NCBI GenBank assembly: GCA_002353835.1
Contig: DEKL01000110.1
Span: 1-17,533, forward strand
Length of the DNA: 17,533 bases
Source of the DNA: Alphaproteobacteria bacterium UBA2723
GTDB taxonomy: Bacteria; Pseudomonadota; Alphaproteobacteria; RF32; CAG-239
Direction: 5' to 3'
Shown here: piece after piece, positions 1-7,426 of the stretch
Numbering within the stretch: the first letter of the stretch is position 1
How the letters are laid out: each line of letters begins with the position of its first letter
Notes under the pieces: generated by a model
The model's input: the letters and a program-made list of their open reading frames with translations, nothing else
Databases searched by the model: none
What the model was told of the DNA's origin: nothing
Program-made: the position numbers and the translations under genes

Positions 1-1473
1 GCTCCGATGGTGGCAGCCGTACAGAGCTTGGAAGCTTTCAATGCGGAGAAGTTTGTCAAAAGACTGCCGGTGGTTGAAACCATTGAGAACGTGGATAGTG
101 CAAAAGTCAATGCTGCAGACACGGCATTTAATAAGACTGTTGCTGTCATTGACGTTCAAAAAATGAGAACGGTAGATTTTGACCTTGCAAAGAAGGTCGG
201 CGGTGATGTATTGGGTAACAGTACCGGTCTTGCCTCTAAGGTGGAGGTTGGTAACCCAACGTTGCAGAACCTAAACGGTAGTTTCACCATCAATGGTGGC
301 AAGAAGTTGGTCTTTGACAACGACCTATTCTGGGTGGCACCGTTGGAGCACAAAAGTTGGATTAAATACTTCAACAACAAAACCACTCCAGGTTATGTGT
401 TGATTGATGCGACCAACATCAACAACCGTTATCTGGTGACGAAGGTAAACGGACACGACTTGAAGCTTCGTTACTTGGAGAGTGCCATTCTTTCTGATGA
501 CATTGAGCGTCACATTAAGAGCAACGGTTATCTTAGCACTGGCTTGAATGACCATTGTTTTGAAATTGACAGCACCGGTACACCGTACTGGGTACTGTCA
601 AGGTACAAGCAGACAATCGGTTTTGCCGGAGAAGAGTCTATTGGTCCGATTACCGTGAATGCTGAGACCGGTGAGGTTAAGGCTTACACAATCGCTAATG
701 CTCCAGCTTGGATAGACCGTATTCAGCCAGCTGACTTCATTGAAGAGCAGGTTACCCAGTGGGGTAGCTTACAGAAAGGTTGGTGGAATTCCACTTCCCT
801 CTCCAAGCAGGAAGAGGTTATGGAACCGACACCAGGAATGACTTTAGTGTACAGCAACGGAAAGTCTTACTGGTACACCGGTATCAAATCGGTGGCTGCC
901 AAAGAAGGTACCAACGGCTTTATGCTCATTGATACCAGAACAAAAGAGGCTAAGTTCTACAAGTCTCCCGGTTTCAATGAAACCCAGGCCATGGTTATCG
1001 CTGAAGGTCAGGAAGTCGCTAGCGCTGCCGGTTACAAGGCCACCTACCCCGTCCTCTATAATGTGAGAGGCGTTCCCACTTACTTCATGACATACAAAGA
1101 TATGTCTGGGAACATTCAGGGCTACTGCTTTATCTCATCATACAGCAGAGATGCTGTCGGATGTGATAAGCTAAAAAAGGAAGCCGTCCGGAAGTACCAA
1201 GAGGCTCTTAAGGCTCTCAAAAATGACAAGCTGATAGATAGTGATGTTGTTGGCGAAGAGTTGTTGGGAACCATCCGCGGTATTGCTCTTGAGGACGGAA
1301 CGTATTATGTGTTGATTAACGAGAAACCAGGCTTTGAGTTTATCGGCACCTCTAATAACTTCCCGGAACTCAAGTGGAGTAAGCCAGGCAACAAGGTGAA
1401 GCTCACTTTCAATATCGGCGAAGAAAAAGTTGTCCCGATGGATAGCTTTGACAACGTTGATTTTGAAATCTAA
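1..1473 (+). CDS. Partial (5'-truncated) protein of a large family of unknown function also found in phages
   Basis: The frame is open from base 1 (Ala-Pro before the first Met at base 7), so the start probably lies outside the window; 490 residues are visible. No enzyme motif was recognised. The middle carries a pattern I recall from large uncharacterised, often membrane-anchored proteins of Firmicutes and of tailed phages: YWVLSRYKQTIGF, then VNAETGEVKAY, WIDRIQPADFI, a WG...GWWN segment, SYWYTGIKSV, GFMLIDTRTKEAKFY, an AEGQ segment, and GVPTYFMTYKD. If the resemblance holds, the missing N-terminus may contain membrane segments. Codon use differs from most neighbours: by hand count about 20 of 33 Asn codons are AAC, against about 6 of 44 in the gene at 11382. 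That suggests transfer, perhaps from a phage, or high expression. The gene ends at a strong shared terminator. Family resemblance is from memory and function is unknown. Confidence 0.72.
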   Translation, partial: APMVAAVQSLEAFNAEKFVKRLPVVETIENVDSAKVNAADTAFNKTVAVIDVQKMRTVDFDLAKKVGGDVLGNSTGLASKVEVGNPTLQNLNGSFTINGGKKLVFDNDLFWVAPLEHKSWIKYFNNKTTPGYVLIDATNINNRYLVTKVNGHDLKLRYLESAILSDDIERHIKSNGYLSTGLNDHCFEIDSTGTPYWVLSRYKQTIGFAGEESIGPITVNAETGEVKAYTIANAPAWIDRIQPADFIEEQVTQWGSLQKGWWNSTSLSKQEEVMEPTPGMTLVYSNGKSYWYTGIKSVAAKEGTNGFMLIDTRTKEAKFYKSPGFNETQAMVIAEGQEVASAAGYKATYPVLYNVRGVPTYFMTYKDMSGNIQGYCFISSYSRDAVGCDKLKKEAVRKYQEALKALKNDKLIDSDVVGEELLGTIRGIALEDGTYYVLINEKPGFEFIGTSNNFPELKWSKPGNKVKLTFNIGEEKVVPMDSFDNVDFEI

Positions 1474-1478
1474 TTAAG

Positions 1479-1511
1479 AAACCCGATAGTCTTTTATGGC
1501 TATCGGGTTTT
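1479..1511. terminator. Bidirectional intrinsic terminator between convergent genes
   Basis: A perfect 11-bp inverted repeat (AAACCCGATAG at 1479-1489, CTATCGGGTTT at 1500-1510) with a 10-nt loop. A T run follows on the + strand and an A run precedes it, so it can end transcription both of the gene at 1-1473 and of the eptA-like gene arriving on the minus strand. Confidence 0.85.
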
Positions 1512-1516
1512 CGGTT

Positions 1517-3115
1517 TTAAAGGAAGATGTCTAACTTTTTCCGATCTTCTTTTCCGGCGGTTGTTTCTACACTTAACAAGTGCAATATGCTATGAAACAG
1601 ATTATCATGCGAATATGACTTTTTGCTTGCCTCTTCTTTTAAGCGCTTGGTATCTATGTTCACATCTTTTTTGATTTTATCTGAAAGCCATAATATCATC
1701 GGGATAGTTTTTTGGACTTTCGGGGCAAGCGCATAAGGGAGCCCGTGCAAATAAATGTTATTTTCGCCTAAGCTCTCCCCATGGTCTGATACATACAACA
1801 TTGCCGAAGCATATTGAGGATGACGTTTCAATATTTCTATAACCGAATCTATCACATAATCCGTGTACAAAATGGTGTTATCATAAGTGTTGATGATTTC
1901 TTCTTGTGAACATTCCGGCAGGTCTGAACTATCACAAGTCGGCTTAAAACGTTTAAACTTATCAGGATAACGCTTATAATAAGTCGGACCATGACTGCCC
2001 ATTTGGTGCAACACAATGACGGTGTCTTTCTTGGCATTTTTGATACGTTCTTCCAAACCATCCAACAAAACATCATCCTGACAATATTTACCAAAACAAT
2101 ACGGCTGGCGGTTGCCCGCTTTGGAATCTCTGTTTTCTACCCGATTACATACATCTTTACAGCCGTCATCATTATCATCCCAAAAAACATCATAACCGGC
2201 GGCTTTGACTATATCCAACAGATTTTGCGTATATGATGCGTGGTTGACCTTAAAATCATCCCTTCCTAAATGCGAAAACATACAGGGAACTGAAACCGTG
2301 GTTGCCGTACCGCATGAGGTAACGTCTTTAAAAACAATAACATCTTCTTTTTTAAGCTCGGGATTGGTTTCTTTTTCATACCCGTAAAGCGAAAAATTTT
2401 GTGAACGTGCGGTTTCGCCGACTATATAGACCAATAAACGCGGGGCGCTATCGGCTTTTTTATTTAATATCGGCTTTTCATCTAAGATAACAAATTCATG
2501 ATGAGCATTTCTGCTCTTTTTATAATAACGGTTAATGGCGCTGATGTAGTTAAATGTGTTGATATAATGGCGCACAACACTATGATTACGTCCGAAGGAA
2601 ACGTATTCTTTATAACATAGCGGCGCGATTAATAACGGAATAATAACGCTGATAAAAGCATAGAGTAAACGTTGTTTAATTTCTTTTGTGCGCGACCGGT
2701 AATTTATTTTGACAAAGATTACCCATAATGACGGTAAGACACCAAAGATGAAAACATATATCATAGCGCGCGGGGTTACTAAATCCATCGCTTCTCTGGT
2801 GGTGGTTTCCACAAAGTTGCGTACCATATCCGAATCTATGACAACGCTCATGTTTTTCATGGCATAGTCAGCTAATGCGGAACACAGCAATAAAAAGACT
2901 ATTAAAGGTTTGCCGATATAAGGCACGGTGATAATATTAAACAGCAAATACAACATGGCAAACATTAAAAGCGGTAAATTTATCAGCGCAATGATTTGTG
3001 TGGTTGAGCCGAATTCCGCCATTTTGAAAATGTAGCTCCATAATGTTTGGTTTAAGACAAAACAAAAATATAGGCTGATGATAAAAATAAACTTCTTTGA
3101 TGTAATGTTCTTCAT
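1517..3115 (-). CDS. eptA: EptA-type phosphoethanolamine transferase (inner-membrane, zinc-dependent)
   Basis: This 532-residue protein matches the EptA family in length and order: about five N-terminal membrane helices (near residues 9-29, 41-64, 70-87, 117-137 and 150-167), then a periplasmic sulfatase/alkaline-phosphatase-fold domain. The catalytic set is complete: Glu234 in GETARS, the nucleophile Thr272 in CGTATTVSVPC, Asp444-His445 in VSDHGES, and the substrate-site histidines His375 (GSHGPTY) and His457 (YLHGLPY). Cys268 and Cys278 flank the nucleophile as in EptA and MCR enzymes, where they form a disulfide. Family members move phosphoethanolamine from phosphatidylethanolamine to lipid A or related glycans, lowering surface negative charge. 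The start ATG follows an AGAGAAG-type ribosome site. The gene is divergent from the DUF805 gene and convergent with the partial first gene. The exact acceptor (lipid A or another glycan) cannot be read from sequence. Confidence 0.93.
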   Translation of the reverse strand: MKNITSKKFIFIISLYFCFVLNQTLWSYIFKMAEFGSTTQIIALINLPLLMFAMLYLLFNIITVPYIGKPLIVFLLLCSALADYAMKNMSVVIDSDMVRNFVETTTREAMDLVTPRAMIYVFIFGVLPSLWVIFVKINYRSRTKEIKQRLLYAFISVIIPLLIAPLCYKEYVSFGRNHSVVRHYINTFNYISAINRYYKKSRNAHHEFVILDEKPILNKKADSAPRLLVYIVGETARSQNFSLYGYEKETNPELKKEDVIVFKDVTSCGTATTVSVPCMFSHLGRDDFKVNHASYTQNLLDIVKAAGYDVFWDDNDDGCKDVCNRVENRDSKAGNRQPYCFGKYCQDDVLLDGLEERIKNAKKDTVIVLHQMGSHGPTYYKRYPDKFKRFKPTCDSSDLPECSQEEIINTYDNTILYTDYVIDSVIEILKRHPQYASAMLYVSDHGESLGENNIYLHGLPYALAPKVQKTIPMILWLSDKIKKDVNIDTKRLKEEASKKSYSHDNLFHSILHLLSVETTAGKEDRKKLDIFL

Positions 3116-3148
3116 AGCGTCTTCTCTTTCTTTTACGTAACGGATATA

Positions 3149-3177
3149 AGTGTAATCTGTTTATTTTAGAGCGCCAA
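3149..3177 (-). promoter_or_regulatory. Putative sigma-70 promoter of the eptA-like gene
   Basis: Read on the minus strand: TTGGCG (3172-3177), a 17-bp spacer, and TACACT (3149-3154). Transcription would start near 3141, about 25 nt before the ATG. Both hexamers deviate from consensus. Confidence 0.45.
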
Positions 3178-3234
3178 CTTTTTTAAAAAGTTATCTTCAA
3201 TATAATAAAATTGTGATTTAAAGTTTATAAAGGC

Positions 3235-3262
3235 TTGTAAATATAATCTTTTTGATTATACT
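3235..3262 (+). promoter_or_regulatory. Putative sigma-70 promoter of the DUF805 gene
   Basis: TTGTAA (3235-3240), a 16-bp spacer, and TATACT (3257-3262). Predicted initiation near 3269 lies downstream of the in-frame TTG at 3252, which supports ATG 3300 as the real start. Confidence 0.5.
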
Positions 3263-3299
3263 TGAGGAGAATTTTAACTTTTTTTTAAAGAGGGTAAAC

Positions 3300-4211
3300 A
3301 TGGTTAGTAAAACTTCTGCCGGAGCTGCAAAGAAAACGCCGGCTTCTGCTAAAGCTAAGAAAACTGTTGCTAAGAAAGCAACAAAATCCGTAGCCGCTAA
3401 GTCAACGGCAAAGTCTAAGATTAACGCACAAATTCCGGTTAAAGAGGATATTAATCCCTTGGAAAAAGTTATGGAAATTAAAGCACATAACGAAGAGAAA
3501 AAAGTTTCTAAAACAGCTCCTAAAGCTGCTGAAACAAAAGCTTGTTGTTGCGGTTGTGCAGACGGAATTTGCTCTGTTTGGGCGCGTGCATACAAAAATA
3601 TTTTCAACTTCAAAGGCAGAGCTTCCCGTTATGAATTTTGGGGATTTTCTTTGATGAATTTATTCTTTATGCTGTTCGTTATCGGTGGTTTGGTATTCTT
3701 GTCTGCCGATACGGAAAGTGCTTTTTCCATCAGCACCATTAGTGCTGTCGCATTGTTGGTTTTCCTGTTGGTTGAATTTTTTGTTTATTTGGCTTTGGCT
3801 GTCAGACGTTTGCATGATGGCGGATATACAGCTTGGAGAGGTTTCTTCAGACCGTTTGTTTGGAATATAGTTCTCTGCATATTGTTCTCTATCGGCAGTG
3901 CCTATATTGTTGAAAAAATGGGAAATCAACTGCTTGATGCTGACGGTTTAACACAAATTTGGCTCTCTTTGTTTGTGTTTGTATTTGTTGTTATCTTGCT
4001 TGTTTGCATGTATTACGGCGCTAAAATATTTATCGTTACAAGTTTCTACGAGGAAGATAAAGACAATGAATATGGTGAGGCTCGTTATGCTACGGCTTGC
4101 TGCAAAGCTAAGGCTTTAAGATATACAGCTCTTTACTATATCATTATTACCTGCATGAATTTTATTACTCAGCAGATAAATTCTTACTTGCATTTGGTTA
4201 ATCAGTTTTAA
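3300..4211 (+). CDS. DUF805 membrane protein with Lys/Ala-rich N-terminal tail and Cys cluster
   Basis: The protein has 303 residues from ATG 3300, which follows AGAGGG at the right distance; the frame runs on upstream to a TTG at 3252, but that codon lies ahead of the predicted transcript start. Residues 1-80 are a low-complexity tail rich in Lys and Ala, with repeated AKK and KAT-type units resembling bacterial histone-H1-like proteins. A cysteine cluster follows (C82, C83, C84, C86, C91). Residues from about 93 to 280 are a DUF805 domain: GRASRYEFWGF, four or so hydrophobic helices, RRLHDGGYTAW between helices, and a closing NEYGEAR. DUF805 proteins are small inner-membrane proteins of unknown function, usually without such a tail. 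About 40 residues follow the usual end, including a CC pair and a further hydrophobic stretch. The gene stands alone between its own promoter and terminator. The DUF805 call is secure; function is unknown. Confidence 0.88.
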   Translation: MVSKTSAGAAKKTPASAKAKKTVAKKATKSVAAKSTAKSKINAQIPVKEDINPLEKVMEIKAHNEEKKVSKTAPKAAETKACCCGCADGICSVWARAYKNIFNFKGRASRYEFWGFSLMNLFFMLFVIGGLVFLSADTESAFSISTISAVALLVFLLVEFFVYLALAVRRLHDGGYTAWRGFFRPFVWNIVLCILFSIGSAYIVEKMGNQLLDADGLTQIWLSLFVFVFVVILLVCMYYGAKIFIVTSFYEEDKDNEYGEARYATACCKAKALRYTALYYIIITCMNFITQQINSYLHLVNQF

Positions 4212-4230
4212 TCAAATACATCTCTTAGAA

Positions 4231-4259
4231 AATCCCGCTTAAAATAAGCGGGATTTTTT
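4231..4259. terminator. Intrinsic terminator, probably bidirectional
   Basis: A perfect 10-bp stem (AATCCCGCTT 4231-4240, AAGCGGGATT 4246-4255) with a 5-nt loop and a run of six T. It ends the DUF805 gene and, read on the other strand with a shorter T tract, probably also mtnN. Confidence 0.88.
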
Positions 4260-4276
4260 GTGCGCTGTATCATTTA

Positions 4277-4939
4277 TCAGAGAGCTTGAAGAACAGTATC
4301 TACCATATTTGAAGCTTTTATAGGCATTTGTTCGCGAAAGAAAAGATATTCTTCCACCTGCCCTACTTTGCCGACCACATCACTGATAATGCGCAGAGAT
4401 AAATATGGTACCTTCAATAAATAACAGGTTTGCGCAATAGCGGCACTTTCCATATCTGTGGCATAAGCTTCAGGGAAATCTTTTTTTATCTCGGCTAATT
4501 TATCTTTATCGGTAACAAACTGATCACCGGTTACCGTCAAACCGACCTTAAAAGACGGTGCCTTTTTCTTGATGGCTTTAATCACATCTTCGGGCGCTTC
4601 GTAATATAGCGGTAAATCCTGTACCTGCCCTTTCTCATTTTCCTCGCCGCACCAGACATCATGATAACAAACTCTATCGGCTAAAACGATATCACCTTGT
4701 TCCAAAACGCTGTCTATACCGCCGGCAAGACCGGTGGTAATGACTAAATCAGCGCTATTTTGGCAAGCCGTAACAGCGGCCACGGCGGCATTGACTTTAC
4801 CCATGCCGGACTTTATCAGTATGATTTTTTTATTATACGCTTCAGCAATTGCCATATTCTGATTTTCATGAAAATCATACAATTTATGTACGGCATCATA
4901 TTCGCTTTGCATGGCGGTTATAATGGCTATTGTTTTCAT
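4277..4939 (-). CDS. mtnN: 5'-methylthioadenosine/S-adenosylhomocysteine nucleosidase
   Basis: The enzyme cleaves the glycosidic bond of 5'-methylthioadenosine and S-adenosylhomocysteine to release adenine, recycling SAM by-products, and it also acts on 5'-deoxyadenosine left by radical-SAM enzymes such as the HydG encoded in this window. At 220 residues it has typical family length. Visible signatures are the N-terminal ITAMQSE with the catalytic-site Glu13, GMGKVNAA, TGLAGGID, Glu164 in DMESAAIAQ (ribose contact), and Asp187 in RIISDVV (the general acid). It is the second gene of an operon with lexA, 9 nt downstream. The AAGGAG ribosome site overlaps the lexA stop codon, which suggests translational coupling. 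No separate promoter was seen, so it should share the lexA promoter and its SOS control. Confidence 0.95.
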   Translation of the reverse strand: MKTIAIITAMQSEYDAVHKLYDFHENQNMAIAEAYNKKIILIKSGMGKVNAAVAAVTACQNSADLVITTGLAGGIDSVLEQGDIVLADRVCYHDVWCGEENEKGQVQDLPLYYEAPEDVIKAIKKKAPSFKVGLTVTGDQFVTDKDKLAEIKKDFPEAYATDMESAAIAQTCYLLKVPYLSLRIISDVVGKVGQVEEYLFFREQMPIKASNMVDTVLQAL

Positions 4940-4948
4940 CTTTTCTCC

Positions 4949-5605
4949 TTAGTTGTATTTGCGGACGATACCATATAAAACGCCTTGGATTTTTAATCTG
5001 TCCTTAGTCAGTTTTATCGGGTTATATTCTTTATTACACGGCAGTAACCATACCTCGTTACCGGATTTTTTATCCAACACTTTTAAGGTGGCTTCCTCAT
5101 TATCTACCAAAGCAACGACTATTTGCCCGTTGTTGGCTTGTTCGGCGCGGCGAATAATCGCGGTGTCGCCGTCAAAAATGCCGGCCTCTATCATAGACTC
5201 GCCTTCTATGGTTAAAGCATATAATTCCGATGAGGTGGAAAAGCTTTTGGGAATATAGATATATTCGGAAGGATTGGCTATCGCCTCAATCGGCGTGCCG
5301 GCAGCAATTTTACCATACAAAGGAATCATTAACGAAAATTCGGTTTCATCATTATCATTGGCTAAATTTTTAGATAATGATTTCTCAACAATTTCCGGCA
5401 ATTTCAGCACTTCCAATGCTCTTGCTTTGTGCGGCAATTTGCGAATAAAGCCACGTTCTTCCAAAGAATTTATCAGCACATGAATACCGGATTTTGATTT
5501 CAAGCCGACGGCATTTTTCATCTCCTCAAAAGACGGCGAATGACCGTTTTCTTTGATAAATTCATCTATAAAAACAAGCAATTTATGTTGTTTCGGTGTC
5601 AGCAT
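4949..5605 (-). CDS. lexA: LexA, SOS-response repressor and self-cleaving protease
   Basis: LexA represses DNA-damage genes and cleaves itself when RecA filaments form. This 218-residue protein has the winged-helix DNA-binding domain at residues 1-65, including SPSFEEM, LKSKSGIHVLI and ERGFIRKLPHKARALEV, which is the alphaproteobacterial pattern. A linker leads to the S24 peptidase domain. Cleavage would fall at Ala102-Gly103 in GKIAAGTP. The catalytic dyad is Ser137 (GESMIEAG) and Lys175 (EATLKVL). The start is ATG 5605 behind an AGGGGGG ribosome site. It heads an operon with mtnN and has its own operator, so it is autoregulated. All functional residues are present. Confidence 0.97.
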   Translation of the reverse strand: MLTPKQHKLLVFIDEFIKENGHSPSFEEMKNAVGLKSKSGIHVLINSLEERGFIRKLPHKARALEVLKLPEIVEKSLSKNLANDNDETEFSLMIPLYGKIAAGTPIEAIANPSEYIYIPKSFSTSSELYALTIEGESMIEAGIFDGDTAIIRRAEQANNGQIVVALVDNEEATLKVLDKKSGNEVWLLPCNKEYNPIKLTKDRLKIQGVLYGIVRKYN

Positions 5606-5631
5606 TTGTCCCCCCTATCTGATTTAAGTTT

Positions 5632-5646
5632 GTTCTACTTTAGTTC
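5632..5646 (-). promoter_or_regulatory. LexA operator (SOS box), direct-repeat alphaproteobacterial type
   Basis: GTTC-N7-GTTC on the + strand, read as GAACTAAAGTAGAAC in the direction of lexA. This is the established LexA recognition sequence of Alphaproteobacteria, and both half-sites are exact. The 7-bp spacer contains the -10 hexamer of the lexA promoter. Confidence 0.9.
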
Positions 5647-5665
5647 TATATTTCTCGTTTGTCAA
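5637..5665 (-). promoter_or_regulatory. lexA-mtnN promoter
   Basis: On the minus strand there is a consensus -35 TTGACA (5660-5665), a 17-bp spacer, and -10 TAAAGT (5637-5642). The -10 lies between the two LexA half-sites, so bound LexA would exclude RNA polymerase. Confidence 0.82.
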
Positions 5666-5780
5666 GTACTTTTTTTGTTCTTTTTTCGGGGTAATTTTTG
5701 AGGAATCTTTTTTATTTTAGTTTTATATTAACAATTTCGGGTTAAACAGAAAGCAGGTTATTTGTTCGGAGCATTGCACA

Positions 5781-6476
5781 TTGAGCGAATTTAAATATAA
5801 AAAAATAAGTAAAGGTAATGATTTTTCAAAATTGATTATCTTTTTGCATGGTTATACCAGCAATATTGATGATGTGTTGCCTTATGCCGAAATGCTTGCC
5901 AAACACGTCAATAATGCTTTGATTGTGATGCCGGAAGCCGATATGGTCAGCGAACGCCATGCCGATAAAAGACAATGGTATGCACTTAATGATTTGGATC
6001 CGGACAGACGGCGCCGTAAACCGGAAACAACAACTGATGAAATTATAGAAATTTACAACAAAACGGGCGACCGTATCAGCGCGGTTGCCAAAAGACTTAA
6101 CCGCTTTATTTCGGATTTGCAAAAAGAATATCATATCGCCAATAAAGATACTTTTATTATGGGTTTTTCGCAAGGTGCCATGCTTGCTATTTATACCGGT
6201 TTAACCAGACGCTATAATTTGGGCGGTATCTTTCCGTTTGCCGGTATTGTCAGCGGAAAAGATATGCTGGAACAGGAAATCGTTTCAAGACCGGAGGTCT
6301 ATCTCTTTCACGGCACCAGCGATTTGTCCGTACAATATAAAACGCTTGAATTTACTAAAGAGTGGCTTAAAAAACATAATATCTCGTGGACGGCTATGGA
6401 ATATGACGGTATTGAACATAAGCTGACGGAAGATGAAATGCTTGATGCGGCAGAAATTATTAACCGCGCCGATTAA
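5781..6476 (+). CDS. Phospholipase/carboxylesterase-family serine hydrolase
   Basis: A 231-residue alpha/beta-hydrolase of the carboxylesterase/phospholipase (Abhydrolase_2) type. The catalytic triad is visible: Ser130 in GFSQGAM, Asp181 in GTSDLSV and His213 in IEHKL; LIIFLHGY near residues 18-25 forms the oxyanion-hole strand. No signal peptide is present, so it should be cytoplasmic. Relatives hydrolyse short-chain esters, lysophospholipids or acyl-thioesters; the substrate here is unknown. The start is TTG 5781 with GGAG 9 nt upstream; no in-frame ATG exists before the HGY motif, so TTG is favoured. It diverges from lexA. Its stop codon overlaps the stop of the convergent gene by 4 nt, leaving no room for a separate terminator. 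Confidence 0.88.
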   Translation: MSEFKYKKISKGNDFSKLIIFLHGYTSNIDDVLPYAEMLAKHVNNALIVMPEADMVSERHADKRQWYALNDLDPDRRRRKPETTTDEIIEIYNKTGDRISAVAKRLNRFISDLQKEYHIANKDTFIMGFSQGAMLAIYTGLTRRYNLGGIFPFAGIVSGKDMLEQEIVSRPEVYLFHGTSDLSVQYKTLEFTKEWLKKHNISWTAMEYDGIEHKLTEDEMLDAAEIINRAD

Positions 6477-7426
6477 CGAATATTATTTTCCTTTAACCAA
6501 TCTAAAATTTTCTTAAACCTTACCGCGGCTGCTTTGGAACTCAGCTTTTCGGTTAGGATATTTTGCGCAGCAATAATTTTGTTTTGCGCTTCTTTGTTAT
6601 GCGCAAGGTAGTATTGATATTTATTGATTAAATCTGTTTCATCTTCATAGATGACCACATTTTCGCCAAATGTTTCAGATAGCGCCGCATTGGGAGATGA
6701 TAAAACCAAAGCACCGGCAGCAACGGCTTCCAAAACTTCGTTTGGTATTTTCTTTGAGGCCGGTGTTTCCTCAGCATTATAAACAACGGCAATTTTGGTT
6801 TGTGACAGAGCTTTTCTTCTTTCAGAAGCCTGTTTTTCATTTATCGGTAAGATCTTTTCTTTAGGCCAAAAGGCACCGATAAATTTAACGTCTTTTTGTT
6901 GTTGTAAAAATTCTGCTATCGGCGAAACCTTATTATTATCCCCGACATAAACCAAAGGATATTTCTTCTGTTTGCCTTCCGCATAAAAATCTGTGGTGTT
7001 AACCCCTAATATTAATTGTGCCGTCTTTATATTAGAGCGAACGTAATGCTCATAAAGCTCACGATACGGGGTTAATACAACCGGATGTTTGTCTTTATCT
7101 TTCCATTCTATGGGATAATAGGCTTCCGTGTATAAAAAGTTTATTTTGGCAGGGCTTGTATCCAACTCTGCCGCATATTCCGGATTTTTAAACCATAACC
7201 CGTAGCTGTCCGCCTCGGGTTTATTGTTACCGTTTACAATAACATTTATGCCTAACAGCTTGAGTTCTCTTATAAACCCCTGCTCGCTTGATAACAGTTC
7301 AGGCGAATTGGTATAGACATATAGTGTATCTTTCTTAACAGCCAAAAACGGCAGAGTGCATAACACTGCTGCCGTTATGGCCGAAACCAGATATAAAACA
7401 AATTTATGTCCGGTTCTTATTTTCAT
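6473..7426 (-). CDS. Membrane-anchored CgeB-like glycosyltransferase-fold protein (second of tandem pair)
   Basis: A 317-residue protein with one N-terminal hydrophobic helix (about residues 9-30) after a basic MKIRTGHK, then a soluble domain. The C-terminal half looks like the CgeB / Glyco_trans_1_2 (GT-B fold) domain: PLVYVGDNN at the domain start and PNEVLEAVAAGALVLSS, a form of the family's nucleotide-sugar-site motif, followed by the YEDETDLI segment. It begins immediately after the stop of the upstream paralogue (TAA directly followed by ATG), so the two are certainly co-transcribed and probably coupled. By the positive-inside rule the soluble domain would lie outside the cytoplasm, which is odd for a sugar-nucleotide enzyme. 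Substrate is unknown; it could be a non-catalytic relative. Confidence 0.75.
   Translation of the reverse strand: MKIRTGHKFVLYLVSAITAAVLCTLPFLAVKKDTLYVYTNSPELLSSEQGFIRELKLLGINVIVNGNNKPEADSYGLWFKNPEYAAELDTSPAKINFLYTEAYYPIEWKDKDKHPVVLTPYRELYEHYVRSNIKTAQLILGVNTTDFYAEGKQKKYPLVYVGDNNKVSPIAEFLQQQKDVKFIGAFWPKEKILPINEKQASERRKALSQTKIAVVYNAEETPASKKIPNEVLEAVAAGALVLSSPNAALSETFGENVVIYEDETDLINKYQYYLAHNKEAQNKIIAAQNILTEKLSSKAAAVRFKKILDWLKENNIR

Noticed and set aside
1991..2387. Plus-strand open frames inside the eptA-like gene
   Set aside because: They lie opposite conserved catalytic segments of EptA, have no ribosome sites, and encode nothing recognisable.
3252..3299. Upstream TTG start for the DUF805 protein
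   Set aside because: It precedes the predicted transcription start, and ATG 3300 has AGAGGG at proper spacing.
5677..5691. A second LexA half-site near the esterase gene
   Set aside because: The GTTC at 5677-5680 has no partner GTTC seven bases on, so SOS control of the esterase is not supported.
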